This document shows positions 1-12,342 of a stretch of 64,000 nucleotides of DNA, one piece after another. The DNA comes from Rusavskia elegans (taxonomy: Eukaryota; Ascomycota; Lecanoromycetes; Teloschistales; Teloschistaceae). The notes beneath the pieces are model-generated. The model searched no databases and was not told where the DNA came from. It was given only the letters and a program-made list of their open reading frames with translations. Made by a program: the position numbers and the translations under genes. Location of the stretch: positions 62,001 through 126,000 of the forward strand of contig SAUG01000060.1 of NCBI GenBank assembly GCA_011316305.1, given 5' to 3'. Position 1 is the stretch's first letter. Every line of letters starts with the position of its first letter.

Positions 1-1320
1 TATATTTAGAAATAATCAGAAATAGTTTTCTATTAAAAAAAAAACAATAAATACTAGATATTAAAATCGACGAATATATTAAAGAATAATATAATAGAAT
101 ATTATAAAGATATCTAGGCGTAATAAAATTAATATAACTTTTATAACAGTATTACTAGTTTTCTAATATAAAGTAATATTTCGAGATATAAATTAAAAAA
201 TATCTTAGTTATTAGTAAAATAAATATACTATATATACTCGTTATAGAAAGATTTAGTATTAGAAACTACCGGATTTACTATAGAAAAAAGTTATATTAG
301 ACTTTATTATTAAACTTCTAAAATCGAAAAATCTGATAATAAATATAGAATATAATTTAATACTTAATATAGTAGATAGAATTATTAAATACGTCTATAT
401 AATCCTATTATAAAAAGATTTTATAGTAGAATAACTCGGATTCATTATCCTAGATCGATTATTTCGATACAATAGACGACTAGAAGTATTAATAAATAAT
501 AGAAATAAATTCTTTATTTCGAACTATTAGAAAATCCTTATTCCTCTTCTTAGTATTAAACCAAGGATATTAATAACTTTTTAATAGATAGATAGATAGA
601 ACGTATTAACTAAATTTTAGAATAATATCTAAAGAACTATATTAATAATAATTAGAATAAATAGATTTTACTTTTATTAATAGTATAATTAGTACTTAAT
701 ATAAAAGAATCGAGTATAATAAAAGAAATACTATTCTACGCTAATAATAGAAGAAATCCGAATCTATTTAGATAACCGCTACTTTAAAAATTAACGGAAT
801 TAGTATTTTAGATAGTCGATATTTAGAAATAAATCTACGGAAATATCTTTAGGATATAGAAATACTCGGGTAATTACTAAAATAAAAAGCGAAAAATAAT
901 ATTTTAGCTAAAAAAAAGATAAAGTATACCTTTTTATAAAAAGTTTAAAAACTAGAACTTTAAATAAAAAATTTAATTATATTAAAATCGGATTATTTTT
1001 AATTAAATAAATTAAAAGACTTTAGAATTTTAAACTGGATTTACTTAAAAATATTAAAGTATACCCGGTATTCTATATATTTCCTTTAGAACTAGCCGAG
1101 TCCGGAATACTAGTATAATAGATATTTAATTTCGAGATATAGAAAAAAGATACCTTTATAGTCGAAATAATTCTATAATAGAAAGGTTAGAATTATCTAA
1201 TTAAATAGAAAGGTTACTCTATTTTAAAAAATATTTAGAAATCTAAAAAATATTTAGTAAACTATTAGAAGGCTCTATAATAATTCTACTAAAAGAAACT
1301 AAAGAAATTATCGACTAGCT
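1..1320 (+). pseudogene. Ty3/gypsy chromovirus integrase and chromodomain relic
   Basis: RIP-mutated 3' part of a pol polyprotein read on the plus strand; the upstream part lies outside the window. Frame-tolerant reading shows, in order, a zinc-binding-like segment (about 150-250), the integrase core with a VDR..KY motif (about 370-400) and a N/D-R-N/D-K-x-F block (about 505-530), and from about 1,130 to 1,300 a chromodomain-like stretch (VE-x-IL, then YLIKxKGY, then xSKKYL). Integrase followed by a chromodomain is the arrangement of chromoviruses. Most stops are TAG/TAA where Q or W is expected. No intact frame remains, so it cannot make protein. Confidence 0.72.
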
Positions 1321-2310
1321 AAAATCGCTAGATAGAATAATCTATTCGGAAGCTATATCGATAAAAGGATTTAAATTAACGGAGGAAAACGGATTCGCGC
1401 TATTTTTATATTCTAATTTTTGGATATTTTATAGCTCCCTATTAATTATAATACGCTGCTTTTCTTTAATATAATCTGATTAACGAAGTAGATATTATTA
1501 TTTTATATATATTTTAAATAATTCCTTTTTTAACTTTTTATATTTATTTTTAAAACGATACTAACGCGTAATATCTAGTAGAATAAAGTTATAAAAATAA
1601 GTTTACTCTATATATTTAATATACTTCTCGGAACTTTCGTCGATATAATAGGATTATCCCGACTAGAAATATTTCCGATAAGGATATATAGCTAATATAC
1701 CGGTATCTAATAATAAGACTTTTTTATAACAATTTTTAGTTAATAACCTTTTCCTTTTCTCTATAAAAAAGAAGGGACGATAGTTTTTTAGAATAAAAAA
1801 TCTAAAAAAAAAGATCTAATATTATAAATATAGATAGCGTATTTTCGAGAATATAGTAGTATTTAATAAAACGCTAGATTTCCTATTACGCTTTAATAGA
1901 TAAAGATATATAGAACGGCTTTAGTATTAATATTAAAAAGTATTTTAGTAGTTTTAGTAGGTAAATACTATAAATACTCTAATTTTAGTTATTTTAGTAA
2001 GTAAATATTCTAAAGATAGGCTATTTTAGTTATTTTAGTAGGAAAATATACTAAGAAAAAGCTTATTTAGTTATTTTAATTAATAAGTAATCTAAATAAT
2101 AGAAGATATTATTATTTATATAGACTTCGAATTTAACGCCTTTGTAGCTTATATTTAATTTATTAGTTATCGCTATATATTATTTTAGTAATTAAAACTA
2201 ATTTAATTTTATATTAATTTAAGTAATTAACCGTTATACCTTCGTTTATAGATATACTAATAAATCCAACCAATCCTAGAAGATACCGGACCCCTAGATA
2301 GCCTTATAAT
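1321..2310. repeat. Unclassified RIP-mutated repeat downstream of the integrase
   Basis: No gene is seen. About 1,930-2,095 holds three or four degenerate copies of a short unit built on ATTTTAGTAGGTAAATA. About 2,100-2,310 is similar to 45,020-45,250 (shared GTTATCGCTATATATT, and GGAGATACCG / AGATACCGGA followed by CCC(C)AGATAGC), so it belongs to a dispersed repeat, possibly the 3' LTR of the preceding element. LTR ends could not be fixed. Confidence 0.45.
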
Positions 2311-2604
2311 ATTCGAATCGGAATTTATTAAAAATAGTAGTTTTTAAATTAATTTCTATTTAATTAATATATGCGCTAATTTGGCGTATATATTAATATT
2401 AGCCTCTTTATAGACTAAAAAACTAGAAAAATCTATATAAGCTAATATAGCGCCTATACTAGCGCTAGTACTAATTAATTTAATTTCGAAACGGGAAAAT
2501 TCTACGAAAATCCGTTTATATTCTAGCCCGTTTATATTCTAACCCGACTCGGATCGGATTAGAGATTCTAAAATTCGATTCGATCCAACTCGTTTCGAGA
2601 TCCA
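2311..2604 (+). mobile_element. hAT-2 MITE copy, left part missing
   Basis: Matches the 8,300-8,689 copy from the ATTxxTAAAAATAGTAGTTTTTA segment to the right terminal repeat (ends CGTTTCGAGATCCA at 2,604). The left terminal repeat and GC-rich left arm are absent, so this copy is internally or terminally deleted and no TSD can be shown. Non-autonomous, no coding capacity. Confidence 0.6.
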
Positions 2605-2658
2605 GCTAAATTCGCTTCTTTAGATATTTTTAATATAGTTTATCTATAATTTTTTAAT

Positions 2659-2696
2659 TTTTTTCTAGAAGGTTTCTATCTGAAGCTATATTCAAT

Positions 2697-2728
<32 letters not shown>

Positions 2729-3620
2729 TTCAATAACGTTATATACGGCAACAATAGTTGCATTTTATATATAAGAAAAATAATATAGTCAAAAGTATAT
2801 TCGTTAGATTAGATTTACAGCGCAGTTAATTATATTAACGATTTTCCTCTTTATTCGATTACGAATCCTCTACTATCTAGTCTTTCCTCGACGTTATAGA
2901 TGTATATAAGTATCTAATATTTCCGCTATATCTATCTATTATAATATAAACTAAATATAAATTGTCGTCGCCTTATTTATATTTATCGTAAAATCCGTAC
3001 CTAAACGCTTCGCTAAACTATTAAAATATTCTTTAGCCCGCGTAGCTTTAAAAAGGTCGCTAGCTATAGAGCCGCTAGCTAGTATACTAGCTAATACGGC
3101 TAGAAGCTTTACCCGGTTAATTAGATTAAAAGGCGGTAGAGAAATCGGATAGTATATTTTAAAGACGGTTAAAAGGAAATCTAGGTTAAAGTCGAAATAG
3201 ATTACTCTAGCTATAACGAGATAGTCGACGACCGCGCGGGAAGATATAGTTATTATAGATATAGGTACTACCGTTTGGTTTAGCTACAGTATAGCTAATA
3301 CGAGAATATATATATATATAAAGAAATTTAGTGAATTATAGTATTTACGAAAGGCTTATATTACTAATAAAAAAAGAAGAAACGATAACTACAAGGTATA
3401 TTTATCTGTAAAAATTTCTATATTAAATTATCGATAGAAGGATATTTTATATTACTAAGTAAATTTAAATTAAAATTCTGAAGAATTAAATATTATTTAT
3501 ATTAACTAAACTAGAATATAAATTCTTTTACTCTATATTTAATACTAGTATACTAACGCTCGATTTACTTACCGAACCATTGGTTTACCGGGCACTAAAA
3601 CCAAAACCAAATTAACTAAA
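2659..3620 (-). mobile_element. R1 element, full-length copy, strongly RIP-mutated
   Basis: Same family as the well-preserved 47,221-48,143 copy, in the opposite orientation. It starts with a mutated form of the CCCCTGGGGGGCTCC end (CTAGAAGGTTTC), carries an AT microsatellite at 2,698-2,728 followed by AACGTTATATACGGCAACAA, and ends with GGTTTACCGGGCACTAAAACCAAAACCAA near 3,610. No clear TSD was found for this copy. Confidence 0.7.
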
Positions 3621-3639
3621 TAATTCTTGAATTATTTAT

Positions 3640-4847
3640 TGATTTTCATTATATTTACCAGCTAATTATTATAATAGATATTCGTATTTTTTCTAGATAC
3701 CAGTTTGCTATACTTCGCTTTTTTATTTAAACTTTTCGTCTAAGTCGCGTTTTTATTAATAGTTTATACTCGCGTTTCTTCGTAAAGTCTTTAAGTAATT
3801 TTATTTTCCTTTTCTTTATTTACTAGAACTATTATCTAATACTTTCCGACTTTAACTTTAAATACTAACGCGAGAGGTTTTTCTATGTAGTATAATGTAA
3901 ATTCTATTATCGATTTTCTTTTATTTTTTATTTTTTTTAGTTCTATAGGATATTATTCTATCTTTTTTTTATTCGATAGATAGAAAAGGTAATTTTTATT
4001 ATAGTAGGCTATCTAACTTTTTATTATATATTCCCTAGCTTTTATTTCGGATCATTTCTCCATTATTTTAAACTAATATTCGATTATTTCTATTACCTCT
4101 TTAGTTAAATAATTTTTTTAAAATATCCTATTCTTCCGTATAAATATTAAATTTTAATCTATAATCCTTTAGTTTCGATAGTATCGAGCTCTATTATATT
4201 TCCTTTAAATCATTATATAATAGATCTTATTTCACTAAAAGCCTATTTATCTATATATATTTTATACTATCTAGTATCGATTTAAGTCGCTAGTACGATT
4301 AATACTACTAGCGAATAAAGTTTTTCGACCGCTATTATAGATTTTTTAACTTTTATATAATCTTTTATAAAAAGTAGACTTTTAAAATTAAATCTTTCTA
4401 GTTCGTTTTATAGGTTAATATTTTAAACTAAATAGTATCGATAGCTACCGACGTCTATTATTTTAGAAATATTAGTTTCTTTTCTATTATTTTATCTTCT
4501 TTATTAATTCCGAAGGTTCTTTTTATTATTATAATTAGATTATCGAAGCTATAAAAATTCTAAGATATTTTATTTTCCTTTTAACTTTCCGAGTTATTAA
4601 AATAGTCTTCTATACGAGACTATATCTAATTAAATGTTATTATTTCTACAAATAATATTATAAATTAAATCTTAATTGCTTTATTTAAAAACTGGTTTAT
4701 ATATATTAAAAAGTAGATATTTATTTGGATAAACTAAGTCTTTAAAGATCTTTCATCTCTTTTATAGATACTAGGCGTTGTCACTTTAATAGTATTAGTT
4801 CGATCTATAAGGCGGGATAATTAAACTAATATGATAAGTTATTAAAC
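3640..4847 (-). pseudogene. gag-type internal region of an LTR retrotransposon, truncated
   Basis: Minus-strand internal sequence homologous to 31,150-32,475 and, in reverse complement, to the gag region 54,230-55,000 of the gag-carrying element. It abuts the LTR at 4,848-5,229, which would be the 5' LTR of a minus-strand element. The opposite LTR is not present; the left side is replaced by R1. Heavily RIP-mutated, no open frame. Confidence 0.55.
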
Positions 4848-5229
4848 TATAACGTTTCTATATTTTAGAAAATGTTACGTTCGAGCCTAGCTATAGCTAT
4901 TGACGTTATCCGAGCTACTAAATAGTAAAGAAATCCTAATATTAACTATTGAAACTAGTTTTATATAGCTAGAGATATAAAATTTCGATATTATAAAAAA
5001 AACCGGGGCGGTTTTGAATAATTTTATTAATAACTAATAAAAAATTCTATCTAATAGAAATAAAAAGCGATATATATAGTAAAAAGGCCGACCTACCCGA
5101 TAGGGCGGACCTATTAAATAGAGGCGGCTTTACGGCCCCGGCGGCTCTAGATAGACTGAGTTATTAGTCTATTTATCTATTTATCTAATGAATAAGCGAA
5201 ACTATTCCTGTAGAGTTATAGACGTAATA
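4848..5229 (-). repeat. LTR of the gag-carrying LTR family (U3 variant C)
   Basis: Begins TATAACGTTTCTATAT and ends TAGACGTAATA, the mutated reverse complement of a TGTTACG...CGTTACA LTR. Its inner half (GTTCGAGCCTAGCTATAG, GAGCTACTAAATAGTAAAG) is shared with all other LTRs here; its outer half resembles 37,194-37,595 (variant C). Confidence 0.7.
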
Positions 5230-5768
5230 AAATATAGTTATTTTAAATTAAAAATATTGAAAAATAAATTTAAATCGATATCAAAGATTGCCTTTTATAT
5301 ATACTATCGACTTTATCTAATACATTCTCGAATATTAATTTATATGAAACGTATCTATTGAAATACTAGAAAACTACAAAAAAAATCATTATTAACTGTT
5401 ATTTTTTCGTAAATAATAGTATTAAATAGCCGTGAACGTTTAACTTCTGTACTATTAAGTTTTATTCTAGAACTATTACTATAGAATCTATAACAGAACT
5501 AGATAAAAATATTCTATTGATTTTTTCGTTTTATTTTCTATATAGATAATATCTAATCTTTTTTCGACTAATTTTTCTATATCTTTCGGATTAGTTCTAT
5601 CGCGCGAGCGACGCGACAACGTATTAACTCTAGCGTAGAAATAGATTGATTGTTTATTCATTTAGATATATATTTTCCATTCGTCTATTAAAATATCTAT
5701 AGCGGTATTTCTAATATTAAATCTAATAGCGAATTCTTCGAATAAATATCGTAATAAATCTGAAATAT
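5230..5768. other. RIP-mutated AT-rich spacer, nothing recognised
   Basis: No gene, terminal repeat or repeat match was recognised. It contains one moderately GC-rich patch at 5,600-5,640 (GCGCGAGCGACGCGACAAC) that is not explained. Confidence 0.4.
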
Positions 5769-6297
5769 ATCAATTTTGCATCTCGGAACGAATTAGATCG
5801 GGTCGGATATTAAAATCTTTAATTCGATCTATTTCGTATTGGAATAAAAACGAATTAGAATATAAACGGATTAGAATAAAAACGGAATAAATTATTAATA
5901 GAATGGAAAATAAATAGATTTTTATAGATTTATCACGTTTGGAAATTAACTAATAATCTAATTGGTATAGACGTAATACTATATATAGAAATCTGTTATA
6001 GAACTATCTAAAAGATTTTGATAATTCTAAAAAATATTTAGTCTTATTGATATATCTATAAATATACGGTATAATAGATAATTTTTTAATAATTAAATAA
6101 AAACAAGTTAGTCTTGTCGACTAGAACAATATACAACGATAACTTATACTTTAAAAACGAAGCTATAAAGACGTCGAATTTAAAATCTATAAAGATAATA
6201 AAGTTCTTATTTTTTTAGTATTTTCAGTTACTAAAACGACTGAAATAATCTTTTTTTAATATTTTCAATTACTAATACGATTAAAATAACTTTTCTT

Positions 6298-7222
6298 TAA
6301 AATGGCCGTCGGGTCGGGTTTCGAACCCGAATTAACTAACTCGATCCGATTCGAATTAAATTAAGGAATAGTTCGACCTAATCTGAATCGAGTCGGGATT
6401 TTCTAGAATTCGATCCGATTCGATTCTAGATCGAACCCGGAAACCCGAGTTCGATCTACTAAAACCGCTAAAGTCTAATATAATAATATAAATCTAGTAT
6501 AAAAGTTATATCCATTTATCTAAACTAAATCTAATTTTTTAAATACGCTAGTTAAAAGAGTTCTGATTAAAGTAAATATATTATCTAAATATATTATTTT
6601 ATATATAAATATTTAATATTATAGATATAGTAATCTATTGATTTAATTATAGTATTATACTTAATTGATTATTATATTATCCTCTATATAATAGATTTAG
6701 CAAGTCGGATTAGATTTTTATTGGTTTCTATTTTATTATCCGATTCGATTTTTAATTTTAATTTTAGAAATCAATCTATACCGCTTAGCGGATTAGATTA
6801 GACTGATCGTCGGATCGGGTTTCGAATCCGGGTTGGCCAATCCGACCCGACCCGCTAAAACCGCCAAGCCCTAGTATAAAAGTATGAAGCTAGTATAACT
6901 TTTATACGAATTTACTAAAAAAATTCTAATTAATTAACTACGCTAGCTAGAGAGTCCGTAGAAAAACTAAATATATTATCTGAATATATTACCTTTATTT
7001 ATTTATATAAATAATAATATATTAAATATATGATATAATCGGGCCGGATCCGGGTCGAGTTGCCAAGATCGGATCGGATTGCCGAAATCGAATCGGATAT
7101 CCGACGGTTCGATGGAAACCCGATCCGAACCGGCCAGTCTAGATTAGATTAACCCGATTTATTAAAATTTAGGTCGAATTTTCGAAGTACCGATAGAAAG
7201 CCGTACCGAAGTAGCCCGTCTA
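6298..7222 (+). mobile_element. hAT-1 MITE (outer), carrying a nested copy
   Basis: Starts TAAAATGGCCGTCGGG and ends GTAGCCCGTCTA, mutated versions of the TAGACTGGCC terminal repeat. Flanking 8-mers CTTTTCTT (6,290-6,297) and TCTTTTTT (7,223-7,230) differ only by C/T, as expected for a RIP-damaged 8-bp TSD. A second hAT-1 element sits inside. Confidence 0.7.
6799..7141 (+). mobile_element. hAT-1 MITE (inner, 343 bp)
   Basis: Begins TAGACTGATCGTCGG and ends CCGGCCAGTCTA, with perfect 8-bp TSD GATTAGAT at 6,791-6,798 and 7,142-7,149. It lies within another copy of the same family, so it is the younger of the two. Non-coding. Confidence 0.88.
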
Positions 7223-7711
7223 TCTTTTTTTAATATCTTCAATTACTAAAACGATCAAGATAATTTTCATTAGTATTTTTAGTCGCTAAAACGATTAGAA
7301 TTATTTTTTTCATTATTTTTAGTCGCTGAAACGACTGAAATACTAACTAGTACTAATATTAAGACTATTCTGTATATTTTGTCTGTCGAAACGTAAAAGA
7401 AAATCCAATATTATATTAAATACTGCTACGTTTCCGAAGTCACGCCGTCTGTATTTATAACAAAACATTTCTAGCATTATAGAATATATAAAATCTGGAA
7501 ATACTATTTTGACTAATTCGATATCTCTATTCGACTCTCTAGAGTAAATTCTAATAAACTAATATTTTTAGTAAATTTCAACCAAAATCTAACTCGAATT
7601 AAAATAAATTAGATTAATATTTATATAACTTGATTTAGATCCGACCCGAACCATTTCGAATTAGATTCGGATCGAAAATTTCTATATCCAGTTCCGAGAT
7701 ATAATTAATAT

Positions 7712-8164
7712 CTGAAATTCTATAAATATAATTAACGAGAACTCAAATAAATTTTATCTCGTAGTCGTATATCGATTTACTATAAATCGCTTCATTTTCT
7801 ATTCGTTAGTTTAAAGTTAAAATCTATTAAATTTTTCGATAAATTTTTCGATTTTCTATTTCTCTAATTTATTCTAATTCGATAGAAATTTTATTCTTCT
7901 TCCGTTTAATAGTAAATATCGTTTCAAATATAATCGTCGTATACTCTGTTTATTTTTCGATAAATAATAACTTGAATCGTGTTATATTATATCTTAGAAT
8001 CAAGAACGTATAAATATAAAAACTATTGTATTTAAACTATTTTTAAATACAAAAGTTTATAGTATTATATATATACGAAATATATATACGAATTAAAATA
8101 TCGAAATTCAATTAGAAATTATAATTAAATAATTATATATATATATATATATATTGTTTATAAA
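7712..8164. other. RIP-mutated AT-rich spacer
   Basis: No gene or repeat end recognised. An (AT)n microsatellite lies at about 8,129-8,153, at the edge of the following R1 copy, in the same relative place as in the R1 copies at 2,659 and 59,212. Confidence 0.4.
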
Positions 8165-8299
8165 AAATCTCTTTTTTAAATTGTTTTAAATTTTATACAT
8201 CTCTATATATATTCTTTTTACGTTATATACGGCAACGATTATTTTATTTTAATATAAAGAAATCTTTACAGTTAAAGTTTGTCAAATATAGTTTATAGC

Positions 8300-8689
8300 T
8301 AGAGCTCGAAACGGGATAGGGAAATTTCCGACCCGAATCCGACCCGAACGGGTTCGAGTTAGAATCGAGTCGGATTATATAGATTATAACCCGACCCGAA
8401 CCGAAACGAGACGGGTTTAGATCGAGATTTACTAAAAATAGTAGTTTTTAGAATTAATTCCTATTAATTTAATACAGGCGCTAAATTAGCGTATTTAAAA
8501 ATCTCAGCTTCTATATATATTAAAATACTAGAGAAACTCATATAGGCTAATTTAACCTTTATACTAGCGCGAGTACTAATTCATTCGTTTTTTAAATAGG
8601 AAAATCCCGCGAAAACCCGTTTATATTCTAACTCGGTTCGAGTTGGATTTGAGATTCTAGAACCCGACCCGATCCAATTTCGAGGTATA
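8300..8689 (+). mobile_element. hAT-2 MITE, 390 bp
   Basis: Left end TAGAGCTCGAAACGGG, right end CCAATTTCGAGGTATA; flanked by perfect 8-bp TSD TTTATAGC (8,292-8,299 and 8,690-8,697). The arms are GC-rich and made of repeated CCCGACCCGAA motifs. No reading frame. The 8-bp TSD places it in the hAT superfamily. Confidence 0.85.
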
Positions 8690-9054
8690 TTTATAGCGTA
8701 GTTAACTACTTTTATTTAACTATTATCTTTTCTATTCGATTACGAATCTTCTATTACTATTTTTTACTCGACGTTATAAAGAAAAAAAAGTTTCTAGTAC
8801 TTTTGCTTTAGCTATCTACTAAACTTCTAAACAAATATCTATAGTTATTACTTCGATTACATTTTTTATATAATCTACTGTTAATTATTTTCTTAAACTA
8901 TTAATATATCTTCAATTTATATAGCTTTAAAAAGATAACTAGCTGGTACGTTATTTATTTTAACTAGATTCTTTATCCGATAGATTGAAATAAATAGAGA
9001 TAATAAAGTCGGATAATATGTTTTAAAAATAGAAAAGAAAAACTAAATTATAGT

Positions 9055-9214
9055 TAGATTGGCCGTTTCATCGAATTTCGAACCCGAATTCGTATTTCGA
9101 ATTCGAGTTTCTAATCGTATTAGAAAGAAGATTAACTTTAACTAGTAAATTCGACGTATTAGCTACGTTTATCGCGAAGTCGGATCGCCATTTTGATTCG
9201 AAGTGACCAGACTA
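9055..9214 (+). mobile_element. hAT-1 short MITE, 160 bp
   Basis: Begins TAGATTGGCCGTTTC and ends GTGACCAGACTA with perfect 8-bp TSD ATTATAGT (9,047-9,054; 9,215-9,222). Same length and interior (TAGCCACGTTTATCGCG-like) as the 14,461-14,620 copy, so the two form a 160-bp subfamily. Confidence 0.87.
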
Positions 9215-9503
9215 ATTATAGTTAATACAGATTATTTTTGCTATAACAGAAATAGATATAGTTACTATAGATCTAGATACTACCGTCTACTATAGTTTAT
9301 AGCTATAGATATAACCATATAAAAATTTTAAAAATCAAATCTAAAGAATTTAAACGTTTTAAAATATAGAAATCAGATATTCTATTTCACTAGTGGTTTT
9401 TAGTATTGAATTTATAATAGTAAAACTTATATTCGAGATTTATTAAAATAAATAATAGTTTTTCTTCAATTTTTATTGAAAGTTTATTTAATAACATTAC
9501 GTG

Positions 9504-9937
9504 GCCTGGGTGGCGTAGCGGTAACGCTGCGTGACGTGAAAATTCAACGGATCCAGCTCCAGCGCTCTTCGGAGTTAACGGAGTTAAATCCGGCGGGTCG
9601 GGGGTTCGAAATCCCTCGAAGACTAACTAATACATGAGTTTTTTCTATCGACTCTAGTCGATTTTTAAATAGAGTTTTTATATAGAAAGCTTATATAGTA
9701 GATTATTTCGGTCTAGCCGTTTCGATCGAAGTAGATTAATATAATTAAAATTCAATGGTCTACGGTTTCCCTTTAGATTTTAGTATAGATCTAGCTTTTT
9801 CGGGAGTTTTAAATTCGAATTCGCGGTAAAGATATTTAAATATCAAATAATTGCGTATTTTGATCGGTTTAACGACTCTAGTATTATATCGTGAAAGATT
9901 ATTAACGATCGGATTAGTTAATATCCGAATTCGTATA
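9504..9937 (+). mobile_element. tRNA-headed SINE copy
   Basis: Head GCCTGGGTGGCGTAGCGG carries a pol III A box, followed about 80 nt later by a B box (GGGGGTTCGAAATCCC). The body matches the 51,249-51,665 copy to the TCGTATA end. It is RIP-mutated, with a few extra bases; TSD not found. Confidence 0.75.
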
Positions 9938-10369
9938 AAATTTAACGATTCAGATATATATTTTATAATCTTTTAAATCGTTCGTATGGTTCAAATCCCT
10001 GACTACTACAAAAATCTAATAAATAGATTATTTCGGAAAAATTCTAATCCGAATCTATTCCGCTAAAAATATAATCTATCGAAAATCGAATTCGAAATAA
10101 ATCGATTTATAGTATCTAAAACCCGATCTAATCTAATTCGTTTCAAAATAAAAAAACAATTAGAAAATAGAGATTGTAATAGAATAATAGCAATTGAATA
10201 CGTAATAAACTTTACTTCAATATTCCTCTTAACTATTAAAATTCCTTATTATATAATCAATAATATTTGATACCGTATATGAATTGTAGTTATAGAACGT
10301 ATATATATAATAGTTCAATTATAATCTCAATCAAAAATTGTATTAAAAGGCGAAATTGTTATATATACG
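9938..10369. other. RIP-mutated AT-rich spacer
   Basis: Nothing coding. An isolated B-box-like GGTTCAAATCCCTGAC at about 9,987-10,002 could be the remnant of another pol III-type repeat, but no A box or body supports this. Confidence 0.35.
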
Positions 10370-10918
10370 TAGATTGACTATTTCGGATCGGATTTTAGTC
10401 GGTATTTTAGAAACCTAATTCGAATTTTAGCGAGTCGATTCGATTCGACCTACTAAACGGTACAAGTTAATTTCTAAAATTAAAATCGAAAATCGAATCG
10501 GATTATAAAATAGAAACCGATAGAAATCTAATTCGATATATTAAATGTTCTATATATAGTATAATTTTATAATTAATATAATATCATACAATTACTAATA
10601 AATTAAGTAATTATATATAAAGAAAAGATATTCAAGTAATATATTTCCTTTAACTAAAGTCCTTCTAGTTAGATTAATTGATTAGTTTTTGATAGACATA
10701 ATTTTTATACTAAAGTTGTACTTTTATACTAGATTTTTCCGATCTTAACGGTATTAATAGATTAAACTTGAAAATTCGAATTCGATCCGAAATCGAATCG
10801 AATCGAATATTAAAACAATTTAATCCGATTTAGATCAGATAGGACTATTTTTTAACTCGATTCGGATCGGATCGGATTAGCTAATCTAGATTCGAAACCC
10901 GATCCGACGGCCAGTTTA
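10370..10918 (-). mobile_element. hAT-1 MITE, long form (549 bp)
   Basis: Left end TAGATTGACTATTTCGG, right end CCGACGGCCAGTTTA, perfect 8-bp TSD TATATACG (10,362-10,369; 10,919-10,926). The right end is the reverse complement of the left end of the 35,090 and 50,978 copies, so orientation is opposite. Non-coding. Confidence 0.88.
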
Positions 10919-10929
10919 TATATACGCGT

Positions 10930-11110
10930 TTTTAGAATCTGGATAACGTAATAGTAAAAACAACGTTATTTAATGGGTTAAATATTTACGAATCTAACGA
11001 ATTTCGAAATAAAAAATTAAATCTAAAAATAGCGGATCGAACGCTTCAATCTCTCGAAAACTAAATAAATTTTTAGTTATTTGGATCGATTTAATATTTT
11101 TTATATACAA
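10930..11110 (+). mobile_element. Degenerate SINE relic
   Basis: A very mutated version of the SINE head can be followed (CTGGATAACGTAATAG, then GCGGATCGAACGCTTCAATCTCTCGAAAACTAA, split by AT-rich changes). Low sequence identity; identified by order of motifs only. Confidence 0.35.
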
Positions 11111-12342
11111 GATTATATAAATATAAATATAGAATATATATAGTAAATCGTAAACTGTATTATATAATTGAATTGTATATTAAAGAATTATAATGAATAG
11201 ATTATAATTTATATAATAGCAATGTATTTTAAATTTATTTCTTTTTTTAATTTTTTATAGATATTTGTTAGATTTTAATTTTTAAATATTTATACAATCT
11301 AATCGATTAGAATTACTAATTTCAAATCGTGAAAAATTAATATCCAAATTTAAATAATTGAATTGAAAATATTTAAATAGTTTTAATATAATAATATAAA
11401 TTTGATTATTTTATATAAGCTACGAATTTCTCTCACTATAAACAAATTCAAACGCGGGTAAAATTTGATTAGATATCAAAATTTTATAGTAATTTTAAAC
11501 TACGTTTAACGACATTTGATTATCGTATCAGTCAATTTATATCTATTGGTCTTTAAATAATTTATATAGCCTATAATATCCATCGTCGATCTTTTCATTT
11601 TTTAGAACTTTCCATTTTCTAATATTACAACAGACGACGACGATTAAAAATCTAGATAAAGCGAAAATATAATACGCTGATACAAATCAAATATTATATC
11701 GAAAAAAATATAGATCGAAAGTAAAGTTTAACTAATTAATAAAAATATCGGCTAGATTTTAGCTAAAGTAAATAAACCGATATATTTCTATAAAATTTTA
11801 GAATAATCTACAATATATTTCTATATATATCTAGCTATTCTTTTAGATAGATTAGTTCGAATATTAATTATATTATTTTAATCTATCATCTACGCTACTA
11901 TATAGAATCCCGCGATATCTAAATTAAAATTACTAACTATAAAATCTAAGTCTGTTATAAACCGTAAATATAGTAAAAAATAGTCGGAATCTAAATATAC
12001 ATTCTATAAAAATTAAAATATAGATTATATTATTATATATAAACGATTCTAAAAACTAAAAAAAATCGATATATAGAGAACTATAGATCTAGATATACAG
12101 ATTCTTTTAAAATAAAACGCTAGAGACGAAGATTCGGACTATAAAATTAGTAAAAGGCTTTATAATAATATAATAAAATAATATAGATTGAACTAGATAC
12201 TGATTTATATATAATATTATACTACGAAGTTAAATTCCGTAATATAACTCTCTAAAAAAAAAGCGGAAGAAATAATATTGATCGACTAGATAAAGTGGAT
12301 ACGGAATAAAATAATATATTAAAATAATATTTTAAATATATA
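11111..12342. other. RIP-mutated AT-rich region, nothing recognised
   Basis: No gene, terminal repeat or match to the other families was recognised on either strand. Every frame is densely interrupted. Confidence 0.45.

Larger units (their letters stand above)
6195..7345. repeat. Minisatellite of 40-50 bp units, split by a transposon
   Basis: Units of the form TTTTTCAGTYACTAAAACGACTGAAATAAT occur about twice before 6,298 and about three times after 7,222. Each unit contains an imperfect inverted repeat (CAGTCG...CGACTG). The 6,298-7,222 hAT-1 insertion separates the array, so the array is older than the insertion. Confidence 0.6.
5777..7703 (-). mobile_element. Long hAT-2 element, interrupted by nested hAT-1 insertions
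   Basis: The left end TGCATCTCGGAACGAA (5,777) and right end ...CAGTTCCGAGATATA (7,703) correspond to the two ends of the short hAT-2 copy at 29,436-29,861, and flanking 8-mers ATCAATTT (5,769-5,776) and ATTAATAT (7,704-7,711) agree at six positions, with one C-to-T and one unexplained difference. After subtracting the nested 6,298-7,222 element it is about 1.0 kb, more than twice the usual 390-426 bp. The extra interior includes the minisatellite near 6,200-7,345. It could instead be two unrelated half elements. Confidence 0.45.
8165..9415 (-). mobile_element. R1 element with two MITE insertions
   Basis: Shares CGTTATATACGGCAACGATT, ATTCGATTACGAATC and CACTAGTGGTTTTTAGTA (mutated CACTGGTTTACCGGGCACTAA) with the other R1 copies in the same order. 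It is expanded by a hAT-2 insertion (8,300-8,689) and a hAT-1 short insertion (9,055-9,214). Outer ends are approximate. Confidence 0.62.

Noticed and set aside
9985..10005. Isolated B-box-like GGTTCAAATCCC suggesting another tRNA or SINE
   Set aside because: No A box, acceptor stem or body was found around it.
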